Shown: one piece after another, positions 21,146-30,685 of the stretch
How positions within the stretch are numbered: the first letter of the stretch is position 1
Layout of the letters: every line of letters begins with the position of its first letter
Assembly (NCBI RefSeq): GCF_021696945.1
Contig: NZ_JACYHE010000011.1
Span: 1 to 64,000, forward strand
Origin: Streptomyces sp. JJ36
Lineage (GTDB): Bacteria; Actinomycetota; Actinomycetes; Streptomycetales; Streptomycetaceae
Length of the DNA: 64,000 nt
Direction: 5' to 3'
Position numbers and translations under genes: made by a program
The notes under the pieces: model-generated
Seen by the model: only the letters and a program-made list of their open reading frames with translations
The model's database searches: none
What the model was told of the DNA's origin: nothing

Positions 21146-22252
21146 GTGACCCGCAGGATCCCCGTGGTCGTCCTCGCCGGCTTCCTCGGCTCCGGCAAGA
21201 CCACGCTCCTCAACCACCTGCTGCGACGCAGCGACGGCACCCGCATCGGCGCCGTGGTCAACGACTTCGGCAGCATCGAGATCGACGCCATGACCGTGGC
21301 GGGGCAGGTGGACGCCATGGTCTCGCTGGGCGACGGCTGCCTCTGCTGCGCGGTGGACACCAGCGACCTGGACGAGGTGCTGGACGTGCTGGCCCGCCCG
21401 GCGGCGGGGATGGACGTCATCGTGGTGGAGGCCAGCGGGCTGGCCGAGCCGGAGACGGTGATCCGGATGATCCTCGCCAGCGAGAACCCGCACATCCGCT
21501 ACGGGGGACTGGTCGAGGTCGTCGACGCCGCCGAGTACCCGGAGACCCGCCGTCGCCATCCCGAGCTCGACCGGCATCTGCGCGCCGCGGATCTCGTGGT
21601 GCTCAACAAGACCGACCGGGCCGGGGAGCGCGCACTGGCGGCGCTGGACGGCACGCTGCGGGAGCTGACTCCGGGCACGCCGGTGGTCCGGGCCGCGTAC
21701 GGGCGGGTGCCGCCCGAGCTGCTCTTCGACCGGGCCACGCGGGAACGGCCCGCGGTGGAACAGCTCTCCTTCGACATGCTGCTCCGCGCGGAGGAGTGCC
21801 CGGAGGGGGCGCACGACGGCCACCTGCACGCGGCGTACGAGAGCGTGGACTTCGCCACGGACGCCCCGCTCGCGCCGCGGCCGCTGCTGGACTTCCTGGA
21901 CGGGCGGCCGCCGGGGCTCTACCGCCTCAAGGGGTTCGTCGACTTCGGCCCGCTCGACCCCGCGCACCGCTACGCCGTGCACGCCGTCGGCGGCTTCCTG
22001 CGCTTCACCCCAGCCCGCCGCCGCCCAGACGAGGCGGGCGGCACCCGACTGGTGCTGATCGGCTCCGGCCTCGACACCGCGGCCCTCCGCGACGGGCTGG
22101 CCGCCTGCGTGGCCGGGGACCCGGCGGCCGGGGCGGACCCGCGGGCGCTGTGGGGCGTGCTGCGCCATGTGGACGAGGCGGACCGCCCGGCGGAGGCGGT
22201 GCCGGACACCTGGGACCTCGCCGCGGAGGCGGAGACGCCCGGCCCCGCCTGA
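21146..22252 (+). CDS. CobW/COG0523-family metallochaperone GTPase
   Basis: The 368-residue G3E GTPase has Walker A GFLGSGKTT at residues 11-19, the CxCC metal-binding motif in GDGCLCC, a Walker B/DxxG-like EASGLAEP, NKTD guanine specificity (VVLNKTDR) and a C-terminal CobW_C domain. Such proteins hand zinc, cobalt or iron to client enzymes, coupled to GTP hydrolysis. No zinc-responsive operator or client enzyme is adjacent, so the metal is undetermined. The GTG at 21146 has GGAGG nine bases upstream and a TAGGAT -10 box. A stable hairpin follows about 100 bases downstream. Confidence 0.87.
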   Translation: MTRRIPVVVLAGFLGSGKTTLLNHLLRRSDGTRIGAVVNDFGSIEIDAMTVAGQVDAMVSLGDGCLCCAVDTSDLDEVLDVLARPAAGMDVIVVEASGLAEPETVIRMILASENPHIRYGGLVEVVDAAEYPETRRRHPELDRHLRAADLVVLNKTDRAGERALAALDGTLRELTPGTPVVRAAYGRVPPELLFDRATRERPAVEQLSFDMLLRAEECPEGAHDGHLHAAYESVDFATDAPLAPRPLLDFLDGRPPGLYRLKGFVDFGPLDPAHRYAVHAVGGFLRFTPARRRPDEAGGTRLVLIGSGLDTAALRDGLAACVAGDPAAGADPRALWGVLRHVDEADRPAEAVPDTWDLAAEAETPGPA

Positions 22253-22358
22253 ACCGCCCGCCGCGGGGGCTCGCGGCGTGCACCGGTCGTCCGCCCCGGC
22301 ACCCCTACGTCCCTCCGGGTGGGGCGGCCACCCGGCCGCCCGGCCCCCCACCGGCCCG

Positions 22359-22390
22359 TGCGCCCCGTGGCCGGGCGGCCGCGGGGCGCA
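22359..22390. terminator. Hairpin between convergent CobW and parC genes
   Basis: TGCGCCCCG-T-GGCC (22359-22372), loop GGGC, then GGCC-G-CGGGGCGCA (22377-22390) forms a 14-bp stem with one G-T wobble. It can serve both converging transcripts. The rest of the 256-base gap holds no gene. Confidence 0.75.
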
Positions 22391-22508
22391 GGGACACACG
22401 GGGCAGGTCACCCGCGGCCGGCCCGCCCGGGCCTCCTCGGGCCGGACGCGGGCGTCTCCGGCGGGAGGGAGTACGTGCGGGCGGTGCGGGCCGGCCCGCG
22501 GCGGCCCG

Positions 22509-24956
22509 CTACACCGGCCCGGCGACCGCCGCGATCGCCTTCTTCAGCGGCACCCCGGAGCCGTCCCGGCGCGGGTCCGGCTCCGGCAGCTCGGCCGGGG
22601 CGCCCGACGCGGTGGCCGCCCGGGCGGGCGCCGGCCCGGCCCAGGCGAGGGTCAGGCAGTCCTCGCCCTTCAGGAAGCGCTGGCAGCGCACCCCGCCGGT
22701 GGCCCGCCCCTTCCGCGGATACTGGTCGAACGGGGTCAGCTTGGCCGTGCCCACCGCGCCGTCCAGCGTGCCCTGCGAGCCGGCCACGGTGAACACCACC
22801 GCCTCCGCCGCGGGGTCCACCGCGGTGAAGGTGAGCACCTTCCCCTCCGGGCCCAGCTTGACGCCGGCCATGCCGCCGGCCGCGCGGCCCTGCGCGCGCA
22901 CCTGGCTCGCCGGGTAGCGCAGGAGCTGGGCCTCGCTGGTGATGAAGACCAGATCCTCCTCACCGGTCCGCAGCTCCACCGCGCCGGCGATCCGGTCGCC
23001 CTCCCTGAGGGTGATGACCTCCAGCTCCTCCTTGTGCGCGGGGTAGTCGGGCACCACCCGCTTCACCACGCCCTGCTCGGTGCCCAGGGCCAGGCCGGGC
23101 GAGGACTCGTCCAGCGTGGTGAGGCAGACCAGCGACTCGTCCGGCTCCAGCGTCAGGAACTCCGAGACCGCGGCGCCACCCGCCAGACTGGGGGCGGCGG
23201 CCGTCTCCGGGAGCTGCGGCAGGTCCACCACGGGGATGCGCAGCAGCCGTCCCGCCGAGGTCACCGCACCCACCTCGCCACGCGTCGTGGCGGGGACGGC
23301 GGAGACCACCACGTCGTGCTTGGCCCGCTTGGCACTCGCGTCGAACGCCGCGTCGCCGACGGCCGTACGGGCCAGCAGCCCGGTGGAGGAGAGCAGCACC
23401 CGGCACGGGTCGTCGGAGACCTCCAGCGGCACCGCGGCCACCGGGACCGCCGCCGAGTCCAGCAGCTCGGTGCGGCGCGGCGTGCCGTACTTCTTGGCGA
23501 CCGCGGCCAGTTCCGAGGAGACCAGCTTCCGCAGCTCCCTGTCCGACTCCAGGATGCGGGTCAGCTCCTCGATCTCCTCGCGCAGCCGGTCCCGCTCGCT
23601 CTCCAGCTCCAGCCGGTCGAAGCGGGTGAGCCGGCGCAGGGGCGTGTCGAGGATGTACTGCGTCTGCACGTCGGAGAGGTCGAAGCGGGCCATCAGCGAC
23701 TCCTTCGCCGCCGCGGCGTTCTCGCTGGCGCGGATGATCCGGATCACCTCGTCGATGTCCAGCAGCGCGACGAGCAGGCCCTCCACCAGGTGCAGCCGGT
23801 CGCGCCGCTTGCCGCGCCGGAACTCGCTGCGCCGCCGCACCACCTCGAAGCGGTGGTCGACGTAGACCTCCAGCAGCTCCTTGAGGCCCAGGGTGAGCGG
23901 CTGTCCGTCGACCAGCGCGACGTTGTTGATGCCGAAGGACTCCTCCATCGGCGTGAGCTTGTAGAGCTGCTCCAACACGGCCTCCGGGTGGAAGCCGTTC
24001 TTGATCTCGATGACCAGCCGCAGTCCGTGTTCCCGGTCGGTGAGGTCCTTGACGTCCGCGATGCCCTGCAGCTTCTTGGCGTTGACCAGGTCCTTGATCT
24101 TGGAGATGACCTTCTCCGGACCCACCGCGAACGGCAGTTCCGTCACCACCAGGCCCTTCCGCCGGGCGGTGACCTGCTCGACCCGGGCGGTGGCGCGGAT
24201 CTTGAAGGAGCCGCGCCCGGTGGCGTAGGCGTCCTTGACGCCTTCCAGACCGACGATGCGGCCGCCGGTGGGGAGGTCGGGGCCCGGCACATGACGCATC
24301 AGGGTCTCGAGGTCGGCGCCCGGGTGCTTGATCAGGTGCCGGGCGGCGGCGATCACCTCGGAGAGGTTGTGCGGCGGCATGTTGGTGGCCATGCCGACGG
24401 CGATCCCGGAGGCGCCGTTGACCAGGAGGTTCGGGTAGGCCGAGGGCAGCGCGCCGGGCTCCTGCTCGCTGCCGTCGTAGTTCGGGGTGAAGTCGACGGT
24501 GTCCTCGTCGATCGACTCCACCATCAGCCCGGCGGCTGGCGCCGACCGGCACTCGGTGTACCGCATCGCCGCGGGCGGGTCGTCGTTCCCCAGGGAGCCG
24601 AAGTTGCCGTGGCCGTCGACCAGCGGCACCCGCATGGAGAAGGACTGTGCCATCCGGACCAGCGCGTCGTAGATCGCCGAGTCGCCGTGCGGGTGGAGCT
24701 TGCCCATCACCTCGCCGACGACGCGCGCGCACTTCACGTACGACCGGTCGGGGCGCAGGCCCATGGCGTGCATCTGGTAGAGGATGCGCCGGTGCACCGG
24801 CTTCAGGCCGTCCCGGGCGTCCGGCAGGGCGCGCGAGTAGATGACCGAGTAGGCGTACTCCAGAAAGGAGCCCTGCATCTCGTCGACGACGTCGATGTCG
24901 AGGATCCGCTCCTCGAAGTCGTCCGGAGGCGGGGTCTTCGTACTGCGGCGGGCCAT
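22509..24956 (-). CDS. parC: DNA topoisomerase IV subunit A (ParC)
   Basis: The 815-residue breakage-reunion subunit pairs with ParE to decatenate replicated chromosomes. The N-terminus shows [19 protein letters not shown], the quinolone region [20 protein letters not shown] (Ser and Asp of GDSAIYD both unaltered), the catalytic Tyr in AAMRYTECR, and the C-terminal beta-pinwheel with [11 protein letters not shown]-type strands and [16 protein letters not shown]. The tail ending [12 protein letters not shown] is short. The ATG at 24956 has GAAGGAG upstream. It is divergent from the M16 peptidase operon with a 197-base gap. Confidence 0.93.
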   Translation of the reverse strand: MARRSTKTPPPDDFEERILDIDVVDEMQGSFLEYAYSVIYSRALPDARDGLKPVHRRILYQMHAMGLRPDRSYVKCARVVGEVMGKLHPHGDSAIYDALVRMAQSFSMRVPLVDGHGNFGSLGNDDPPAAMRYTECRSAPAAGLMVESIDEDTVDFTPNYDGSEQEPGALPSAYPNLLVNGASGIAVGMATNMPPHNLSEVIAAARHLIKHPGADLETLMRHVPGPDLPTGGRIVGLEGVKDAYATGRGSFKIRATARVEQVTARRKGLVVTELPFAVGPEKVISKIKDLVNAKKLQGIADVKDLTDREHGLRLVIEIKNGFHPEAVLEQLYKLTPMEESFGINNVALVDGQPLTLGLKELLEVYVDHRFEVVRRRSEFRRGKRRDRLHLVEGLLVALLDIDEVIRIIRASENAAAAKESLMARFDLSDVQTQYILDTPLRRLTRFDRLELESERDRLREEIEELTRILESDRELRKLVSSELAAVAKKYGTPRRTELLDSAAVPVAAVPLEVSDDPCRVLLSSTGLLARTAVGDAAFDASAKRAKHDVVVSAVPATTRGEVGAVTSAGRLLRIPVVDLPQLPETAAAPSLAGGAAVSEFLTLEPDESLVCLTTLDESSPGLALGTEQGVVKRVVPDYPAHKEELEVITLREGDRIAGAVELRTGEEDLVFITSEAQLLRYPASQVRAQGRAAGGMAGVKLGPEGKVLTFTAVDPAAEAVVFTVAGSQGTLDGAVGTAKLTPFDQYPRKGRATGGVRCQRFLKGEDCLTLAWAGPAPARAATASGAPAELPEPDPRRDGSGVPLKKAIAAVAGPV

Positions 24957-25153
24957 CGCGGCAGCGCTCCTTCGTGCGGGTGGGCATCCACGGGCTGGGT
25001 GTTGACGCGGTCCATTGTGGCGCGCGCCCCGGACAACCGGACTCGCGGCCCGGCTCCCCGGCTCGTACCGTACGGGAACTTCGCGCGCCGTCGGCGCGCT
25101 TGCATAGAGTGACGGGGGTACATCACCTCCCGCGACGAAGGGACTCCACGCCC

Positions 25154-26551
25154 ATGGGTCACACGGCCACGCCCCCGCCGGCCGGCGGCGGGCTGACAGC
25201 GACCGAGCACCGGCTGGCCAACGGCCTCCGCGTGGTGCTCTCCGAGGACCGTCTGACTCCGGTCGCGGCGGTCTGCCTCTGGTACGACGTGGGTTCGCGG
25301 CACGAGGTCCCGGGCCGGACGGGCCTGGCCCATCTCTTCGAGCACCTGATGTTCCAGGGCTCCGCCCAGGTGCCGGGGAACGGGCACTTCGAACTGGTGC
25401 AGGGCGCGGGAGGCTCGCTCAACGGCACCACCAGCTTCGAGCGCACCAACTACTTCGAGACCATGCCCGCGCACCAGCTCGAGCTCGCGCTCTGGCTGGA
25501 GGCCGACCGCATGGGGTCGCTGCTGACCGCCCTGGACGAGGAGTCCATGGAGAACCAGCGCGACGTGGTGAAGAACGAGCGCCGCCAGCGCTACGACAAC
25601 GTGCCCTACGGCACCGCCTTCGAGCGGCTGACCGCGATGGTCTACCCCGAGGGCCACCCGTACCACCACACGCCCATCGGCTCCATGGCCGACCTGGACG
25701 CCGCCTCGCTGGAGGACGCCCGGGAGTTCTTCCGCACCTACTACGCGCCGAACAACGCGGTGCTCGCGATCGTCGGAGACATCGACCCGGAGCAGACCCT
25801 CGCCTGGGCGGAGAAGTACTTCGGCTCGATCCCGGGCCACGAGGGCAAGCGCCCGCCGCGGGACGGCACGCTGCCGGAGATCCTCGGCGCGGAGCGGCGC
25901 GAGCTGCTGGAGGAAGAGGTGCCGGCCCGTGCGCTGATGGCCGCCTACCGTCTCCCGGAGGACGGCGGCCGGGCATGCGACGCCGCCGACCTGGCACTGA
26001 CGGTGCTCGGCGGCGGGGAGTCCTCCCGGCTGCACAACCGCCTGGTCCGGCGGGACCAGAGCGCGGTGGCGGCGGGCTTCGGGCTGCTGCGGCTGGCCGG
26101 GGCGCCCTCACTGGGGTGGCTGGACGTCAAGGCCTCGGCCGGCGCCGAGGTCTCCGCCATCGAGGCGGCCGTGGACGACGAGCTGGCCCGGTTCGCGGCG
26201 GAGGGGCCCACCGCGGAGGAGATGGAGCGGGCGCAGGCGCAGCTCGAGCGCGAGTGGCTGGACCGGCTGGCCACCGTCGGCGGCCGTGCCGACGAACTCT
26301 GCCGCTACGCCGTGCTCTTCGGCGACCCGCAGCTCGCGCTGACGGCCGTGCAGCGGGTGCTGGAGATCACCCCGCAGGAGGTGCAGGAGGTCGCCGCCGC
26401 CCGGCTGCGCCCGGACAACCGCGCGGTGCTCGTCTACGAGCCCGTCGAGGGCGCCGAGAGCGCCGAGAGCGCCGACAACCGCGAGGAGTCCGGCGAGCAG
26501 GCCGGGCCCGCGGAGCACGCCGAGATCGCAGCCGAGGAGACCGGTCAGTGA
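25154..26551 (+). CDS. M16 family zinc metallopeptidase, catalytic subunit
   Basis: The 465-residue protein starts with LANGLRVVLSEDRLTPVAAV and has the inverted zinc motif HLFEH in GLAHLFEHLMFQGS with the distal Glu in ENQRDVVKNERRQR. It is therefore the active subunit of a processing-peptidase-like complex. No signal peptide is visible. The C-terminal 35 residues are acidic and repetitive (ESAESADNREES). The ATG at 25154 gives the conserved MGHTATPPPA start; TAGAGT at 25105-25110 is a candidate -10. The stop overlaps the next start (GTGA), so the two subunits are translationally coupled. Confidence 0.88.
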   Translation: MGHTATPPPAGGGLTATEHRLANGLRVVLSEDRLTPVAAVCLWYDVGSRHEVPGRTGLAHLFEHLMFQGSAQVPGNGHFELVQGAGGSLNGTTSFERTNYFETMPAHQLELALWLEADRMGSLLTALDEESMENQRDVVKNERRQRYDNVPYGTAFERLTAMVYPEGHPYHHTPIGSMADLDAASLEDAREFFRTYYAPNNAVLAIVGDIDPEQTLAWAEKYFGSIPGHEGKRPPRDGTLPEILGAERRELLEEEVPARALMAAYRLPEDGGRACDAADLALTVLGGGESSRLHNRLVRRDQSAVAAGFGLLRLAGAPSLGWLDVKASAGAEVSAIEAAVDDELARFAAEGPTAEEMERAQAQLEREWLDRLATVGGRADELCRYAVLFGDPQLALTAVQRVLEITPQEVQEVAAARLRPDNRAVLVYEPVEGAESAESADNREESGEQAGPAEHAEIAAEETGQ

Positions 26552-27951
26552 GCGACACCGCCAACCCCGCAGGGACGACGATGGAATTTCACCCGCAGCC
26601 CCGGGGCGGGGAGCCCAAGCCGTGGGCCTTCCCCGCGCCGGAGCGGAGCACCCTGCCCAACGGCCTGACGGTGCTGCGCAGTCACCGACCGGGCCAGCAG
26701 GTGGTGGCTGTCGAGGTCAACCTGCCGGCCCCGCTCGACGCGGAACCGGAGGGCCTGGACGGCGTCGCCACGATCATGGCCCGGGCCTTCGCCGAGGGCA
26801 CGGACAAGCACGACGCCGAGGAGTTCGCCGCCGAGCTGGAGCGCTGCGGCGCGACCCTGGACACGCACGCCGACCACCCCGGGGTGCGGGTGTCGCTGGA
26901 GGTGCCCGCCTCCCGGCTGGCCAAGGCGCTGGGCCTGCTGGCCGACGCGCTGCGCGCCCCCGCCTTCCCGGACGACGAGGTGGCGCGGCTGGTGCGGAAC
27001 CGGCTGGACGAGATCCCGCACGAGCTGGCCAACCCCGCGCGGCGGGCCGCCAAGGAGCTCTCCCGGCAGCTCTTCCCGGCCTCCTCCCGGATGTCCCGGC
27101 CCCGCCAGGGCACCGAGGAGACGGTGGAGCGGATCGACGCCGCGGCGGTGCGCGGCTTCTACGAGGCGTATGTGCGCCCGGCCACCGCCACCGCCGTCGT
27201 GGTGGGCGATCTGGCGGGGGTCGATCTCGACACCGCCCTCTCCGACACGCTGGGCGCCTGGACGGGCTCCACCGCCGAGCCGCGCCCGGTGCCGGCCATC
27301 AGCGCGGACGACACCGGGCGGGTGATCGTCGTGGACCGCCCGGGTTCGGTGCAGACGCAGATTCTCATCGGGCGGATCGGCCCGGACCGGCACGACCGGG
27401 TGTGGCCCGCACAGGTGCTCGGCACCTACTGCCTCGGCGGCACCCTCACCTCCCGGCTGGACCGCGTGCTGCGCGAGGAGAAGGGCTACACCTACGGTGT
27501 GCGGTCCTTCGCCCAGGTGTTGCGTTCGGCGCCGGACGGCACGGGCGCGGCGATGCTCGCCATCAGCGGCTCGGTGGCCACGGACGTCACCGGCCCCGCG
27601 CTCGCGGACCTCTGGCAGGTGCTCCGCACGCTGGCGGACGAGGGCCTGACGGACGACGAGCGCGACGTCGCCGTGCAGAACCTCGTGGGCGTGGCCCCGC
27701 TCAAGTACGAGACGGCGGCGGCCGTGGCGAGCACTCTGGCGGACCAGGTGGAGCAGCACCTGCCGGACGACTTCCAGGCGCAGCTCTACGCGCGGCTGGC
27801 GGAGACCGGCACCGTCGAGGCGACCGCCGCCGTGGTGAACGCCTTCCCGGCGGACCGGTTGGTCTGCGTGCTGGTCGGGGACGCCGCCCAGATCGCCGAC
27901 CCGGTCCGCGCGCTGGGCATCGGCGAGGTCACGGTGGTCCAGGGAACCTGA
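26548..27951 (+). CDS. M16 family peptidase-like protein, non-catalytic subunit
   Basis: The 467-residue partner has the M16 fold (LPNGLTVLRSHRPGQQVVAVEV, C-terminal domain with LTSRLDRVLREEKGYTYGVRSF) but where HxxEH would be it reads GVATIMARAFAEGT, so the zinc site is absent. The Arg/Tyr pair (EKGYTYGVRSF) that helps bind substrate in the opposite half is retained. This matches alpha/beta heterodimers such as the mitochondrial processing peptidase and bacterial M16B pairs. The GTG at 26548 overlaps the preceding stop by four bases. Confidence 0.87.
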   Translation: MSDTANPAGTTMEFHPQPRGGEPKPWAFPAPERSTLPNGLTVLRSHRPGQQVVAVEVNLPAPLDAEPEGLDGVATIMARAFAEGTDKHDAEEFAAELERCGATLDTHADHPGVRVSLEVPASRLAKALGLLADALRAPAFPDDEVARLVRNRLDEIPHELANPARRAAKELSRQLFPASSRMSRPRQGTEETVERIDAAAVRGFYEAYVRPATATAVVVGDLAGVDLDTALSDTLGAWTGSTAEPRPVPAISADDTGRVIVVDRPGSVQTQILIGRIGPDRHDRVWPAQVLGTYCLGGTLTSRLDRVLREEKGYTYGVRSFAQVLRSAPDGTGAAMLAISGSVATDVTGPALADLWQVLRTLADEGLTDDERDVAVQNLVGVAPLKYETAAAVASTLADQVEQHLPDDFQAQLYARLAETGTVEATAAVVNAFPADRLVCVLVGDAAQIADPVRALGIGEVTVVQGT

Positions 27952-28612
27952 CCCGGGGCCCGTCCGGCCCCCGGCGGTACGTGACCGACTCCGTCCCCCG
28001 CGGTCCTGCCGGGAGTCCCGTCACTCCGTGCCGGCGTCACGGGCCGTGCCCTGCGGGCCGTGCCGGGTGTCCGGTCACCCCGTGCCTGCGGCCGGCCCTG
28101 CCCCGCGGAGGTGTCCGGGGTCCGGCCGGCTCCCGGGCCGGTGTCCGGGCGGGGCCCCGGGCGGCCCGGTCCTGTCGTTCCGGGCGCCCGCTCGGTGGCG
28201 CCGGCCCTGGCGTCGTGGGGCACCCTCCGATGCCCGTTCCCGCCGTCCCGGGGCACGCCCCGGGCGCTCCGACGAGCGAAGCCCCCGCCGGCCCGAGCGG
28301 CCGGCGGGGGCTTCCGTCATGCCGGATTCCCGGCGGCATGTCCGGCCCGTCCTGTGGCGTGCGCGACAAACCGCCGCTTCCGTTTGGTCCCGTCCCCGCG
28401 GCCCCTCTAGCGTCTCTCCGGCTGCGCGGCGGAAGCGCCGCGTCCGCGGCCACGCGCAGCCCTCGCCGCGCCCCCGCACCGTGCCGTCCGGGGGAGCCGG
28501 CGGCCCGGCAGCGGCCCGCCGGCCGCACCGGGCCGTACGCGTGGGCCCGCGGGCCCGTCCCGCCGCGCCCGGCCCGCCCGGCGAGAGGGAGGGAAAGGAG
28601 CAACGCCGCAGC
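27952..28612. other. Non-coding gap with degenerate CCGTGCC repeats and long M23 leader
   Basis: No frame here has coding character. About 27990-28110 is built from imperfect repeats of CCGTGCC and CCGGTGTCCGG words. A strong hairpin lies at 28278-28314. TAGCGT at about 28409 with TTGGTC 18 bases upstream is a candidate promoter for the M23 gene, giving a leader near 200 nt. Confidence 0.55.
28278..28314. terminator. Perfect 16-bp hairpin after the M16 operon
   Basis: Arms 28278-28293 and 28299-28314 pair perfectly (GAAGCCCCCGCCGGCC) around a five-base loop. It ends the M16 transcript and insulates the M23 gene. Confidence 0.82.
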
Positions 28613-29392
28613 ATGGCCCTCACCCGTGCCACCGGAAGGCACCGCCGCCCGGCCCGTACCCGCCGGGTGAGGACGCACCTCACCGGCGCGGCCGGGCTCG
28701 CGACGGCCGGCGTCGTCGGGACGCTGGCCGCCCCCGCCGTCGCCGTCCCGCGGGCCGCCGTCCCCGCCGAACCGGCTGCCGTTTCCGCCGAATCGGCCGC
28801 CGAGCAGCGGACCGGCCTCGCCACGGCGCTGTCCGTCCGCACCGAGCTGGCCGAGGCGCTCGGCGCGCAAGCCGAGACCCAGCGCACCGCCGCAGCCGAG
28901 GCCGAGACCCGCCGGAGGGCCGCCGCGGCCCGGGCCGAGCGCCGGGAGCGCGCCGCACGGGCCGCCGAGCGCCGGGCGGCGCTGCGCCGCCACGTCGCAC
29001 CGGTGGCGGGCTCGTACGTCTCCACTCCCTACGGCGCCGGTGGCGGCATGTGGTCCTCCGGCACGCACACCGGCGTCGACTTCCACGCCGCCGCGGGCAC
29101 GCGGGTGCGCGCCGTCGCCGCGGGCGAGGTCGTGGAGGCTGGCTGGAGCGGTGCGTACGGGCTGAACGTGGTGATCCGGCACCGGGACGGCCGGTACACG
29201 CAGTACGGCCACCTGTCCTCGCTCGCCGTCGCGGCCGGCCGGACGGTCGCCCCCGGTGAGGGGATCGGCCGGGCCGGCTCCACCGGGAACAGCACCGGCC
29301 CGCACCTGCACTTCGAGGTACGCACCGCGCCCGGCTACGGCTCGGATGTGGATCCGCTCTCCTATCTCCGCCGGCACGGCGTACGGATCTGA
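28613..29392 (+). CDS. Exported M23 family endopeptidase
   Basis: The 259-residue protein begins with a basic N-region (RHRRPARTRRVRTHL) and a hydrophobic signal ending near APAVAVP, so it is exported. An Ala/Glu/Arg-rich coiled coil (about 85-125) precedes the LytM domain. The zinc ligands are visible in SGTHTGVDFHAAAGT (HxxxD) and TGPHLHFEV (HxH). It should cleave peptidoglycan cross-links or stem peptides; the coiled coil resembles those of factors that work beside division or hyphal-wall machinery. AAAGGAG lies 12 bases before the ATG at 28613, a longer than usual spacing. Confidence 0.87.
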   Translation: MALTRATGRHRRPARTRRVRTHLTGAAGLATAGVVGTLAAPAVAVPRAAVPAEPAAVSAESAAEQRTGLATALSVRTELAEALGAQAETQRTAAAEAETRRRAAAARAERRERAARAAERRAALRRHVAPVAGSYVSTPYGAGGGMWSSGTHTGVDFHAAAGTRVRAVAAGEVVEAGWSGAYGLNVVIRHRDGRYTQYGHLSSLAVAAGRTVAPGEGIGRAGSTGNSTGPHLHFEVRTAPGYGSDVDPLSYLRRHGVRI

Positions 29393-29432
29393 GACCGCGG
29401 TCACTTTCCCGCCGTATTCACCGCCGTCATCG

Positions 29433-29458
29433 GAATCTCCTGGATTCTCGAATACAGT
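29433..29458 (+). promoter_or_regulatory. Leaderless promoter and operator-like repeat of the GntR gene
   Basis: TACAGT at 29453-29458 stands six bases before the ATG at 29465. Just upstream is a perfect inverted repeat GAATC-TCCTG-GATTC (29433-29447), between the expected -35 and -10. GntR regulators commonly repress themselves from such positions. Confidence 0.45.
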
Positions 29459-29464
29459 GCGGTC

Positions 29465-30184
29465 ATGCGAATTTCCGCGCACGCGGTCTGCACGGCGATC
29501 CGTGACGACATCGTTCAGGGTGCGTTTCCGCCGGGGACGCGGCTCACCGAGGAGCTGCTGGCCCGGCGCTACGGCGTCTCCCGCGTTCCGGTGCGGGAGG
29601 CGCTGCGCACCCTGGAGTCCGAGGGGTTCGTGCGCACCCGCAGACATGCCGGGGCCACGGTCGCCGAGCCCACCGAGCAGGAGGCCGCCGACCTGCTGGA
29701 GGTGCGCGCCCTGCTGGAGCCGCTGGGGGCCGCCCGTGCGGCCCAGCGCCGCACCGAGCCGCATCTGAAGGTGTTGCGCGGGCTGGTCCGGCTCGGGCGG
29801 CAGCGGGTGGACCACGGCAACCTCTCCGACCTGCGCCCCCTGGAGGACTGGTTCCACGAGACGCTGGCGCAGGCCACCGGCAGCCCCAGCCTGGCGGCGA
29901 TGCTGGTGCAGCTCCGGCGCAAGATCACCTGGGTGTACGCGGTGGAGGAGTCCCCGCACGCGGCCGCGGGCTGGCAGGAGCTGGGCGCACTGGTGGACGC
30001 GGTGACGCGCGGGGACGCCGAGCGGGCCCGGGGACTGGCCCGGCAGCACGCGGAGCGCTCGGCGGGCCTGCACCGGCTGCGGCGCCCGGCGCCCGGCGGG
30101 GAAAGCCGCGTCGGAAGGGGCGACAGAAGGGGTGCGGTGAGAAATCCGAAACACGCTGTAAACATCGCGCGCGACCGCGTGTGA
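29465..30184 (+). CDS. GntR-family regulator (FCD type)
   Basis: The 239-residue regulator has an N-terminal winged helix (CTAIRDDIVQGAFPPGTRLT, then LLARRYGVSRVPVREALRTL) and a helical FCD effector domain ending AGLHRLRR. The last 35 residues are a basic extension outside the family. It has no metabolic partner next door: downstream is convergent ptsH, upstream an M23 peptidase. The ATG at 29465 is supported by the -10 box six bases earlier rather than by a ribosome binding site. The ligand is unknown. Confidence 0.82.
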   Translation: MRISAHAVCTAIRDDIVQGAFPPGTRLTEELLARRYGVSRVPVREALRTLESEGFVRTRRHAGATVAEPTEQEAADLLEVRALLEPLGAARAAQRRTEPHLKVLRGLVRLGRQRVDHGNLSDLRPLEDWFHETLAQATGSPSLAAMLVQLRRKITWVYAVEESPHAAAGWQELGALVDAVTRGDAERARGLARQHAERSAGLHRLRRPAPGGESRVGRGDRRGAVRNPKHAVNIARDRV

Positions 30185-30205
30185 CAATTCTCGTATACAC
30201 CTCGT

Positions 30206-30235
30206 CCGGGAGGAATGCGCGGACATTCCTCCCGG
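30206..30235. terminator. Bidirectional hairpin between GntR gene and ptsH
   Basis: CCGGGAGGAATG (30206-30217) pairs perfectly with 30224-30235 across a six-base loop. It lies in the 123-base gap between convergent genes. Confidence 0.8.
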
Positions 30236-30307
30236 GTGATTCCGGGGCACTCGCGTCCTTTTCCGCGGAGTGCCGGCGGTGCCCGTACGCCTTTTCCGTC
30301 CTGCTGC

Positions 30308-30589
30308 TCAGACCGTTTCCGGAAGCTGCTCCAGGCCGTCGGTCACCAGCTTCGCCAGCCGGTCGAGGGCGGCCGCCGCGTCCTCCGACTCACCGGCGAG
30401 CACGATCTCGTCGCCGTTCCCCGCGCCCAGCCCCAGGACGCCCAGCATCGAGGCGGCGTCGACCGGGTCGCCCTCGCCCTTCCGCACGGTCACCGGCACG
30501 CCGGCCGCGGCCGCGGCGCGGCAGAAGATCGATGCGGGACGGGCGTGCAGGCCCTCGGCCCAGCCGACACGGACGCGGCGCTCAACCAT
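30308..30589 (-). CDS. ptsH: Phosphocarrier protein HPr
   Basis: The 93-residue HPr relays phosphate from enzyme I to sugar-specific EIIA proteins of the PTS. The phosphorylatable His15 is in EGLHARPAS, and Ser47 in DAASMLGVLGLGAGNGD occupies the position of the regulatory serine. The ATG at 30589 has AAGGG upstream. In streptomycetes the general PTS proteins serve N-acetylglucosamine and fructose uptake and are under DasR control; a DasR-like site lies about 40 bases upstream. It is divergent from the acetyltransferase gene. Confidence 0.93.
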   Translation of the reverse strand: MVERRVRVGWAEGLHARPASIFCRAAAAAGVPVTVRKGEGDPVDAASMLGVLGLGAGNGDEIVLAGESEDAAAALDRLAKLVTDGLEQLPETV

Positions 30590-30624
30590 GGTGTTGCCCT
30601 TCGGGTCGTTCGGGAGTGCTCCGA

Positions 30625-30640
30625 TGTTGTCTAGACCATC
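30625..30640 (-). promoter_or_regulatory. DasR operator (dre) upstream of ptsH
   Basis: On the minus strand the site contains TGGTCTAGACAA, one mismatch from the core TGGTCTAGACCA of the DasR responsive element (consensus ACTGGTCTAGACCAGT). ptsH is a known DasR target in Streptomyces coelicolor. The site lies in the 108-base gap shared with the divergent acetyltransferase gene, so it could affect both. Confidence 0.7.
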
Positions 30641-30685
30641 CTGGCACGGCCGTCCGGTGCCACCGCGCCGCCCCGGTCCCGCGCT

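Noticed and set aside
22509-24956. Quinolone-resistance substitutions in ParC
   Set aside because: The GDSAIYD segment keeps the Ser and Asp of sensitive enzymes.
27786-28256. Minus-strand frame of about 156 codons after the M16 operon
   Set aside because: Half of it is antisense to the M16 gene and the rest is degenerate repeat; no family resemblance.
28409-28612. c-di-AMP (ydaO-type) riboswitch upstream of the M23 gene
   Set aside because: I could not find the conserved core elements by eye; a covariance search would be needed to revive this.
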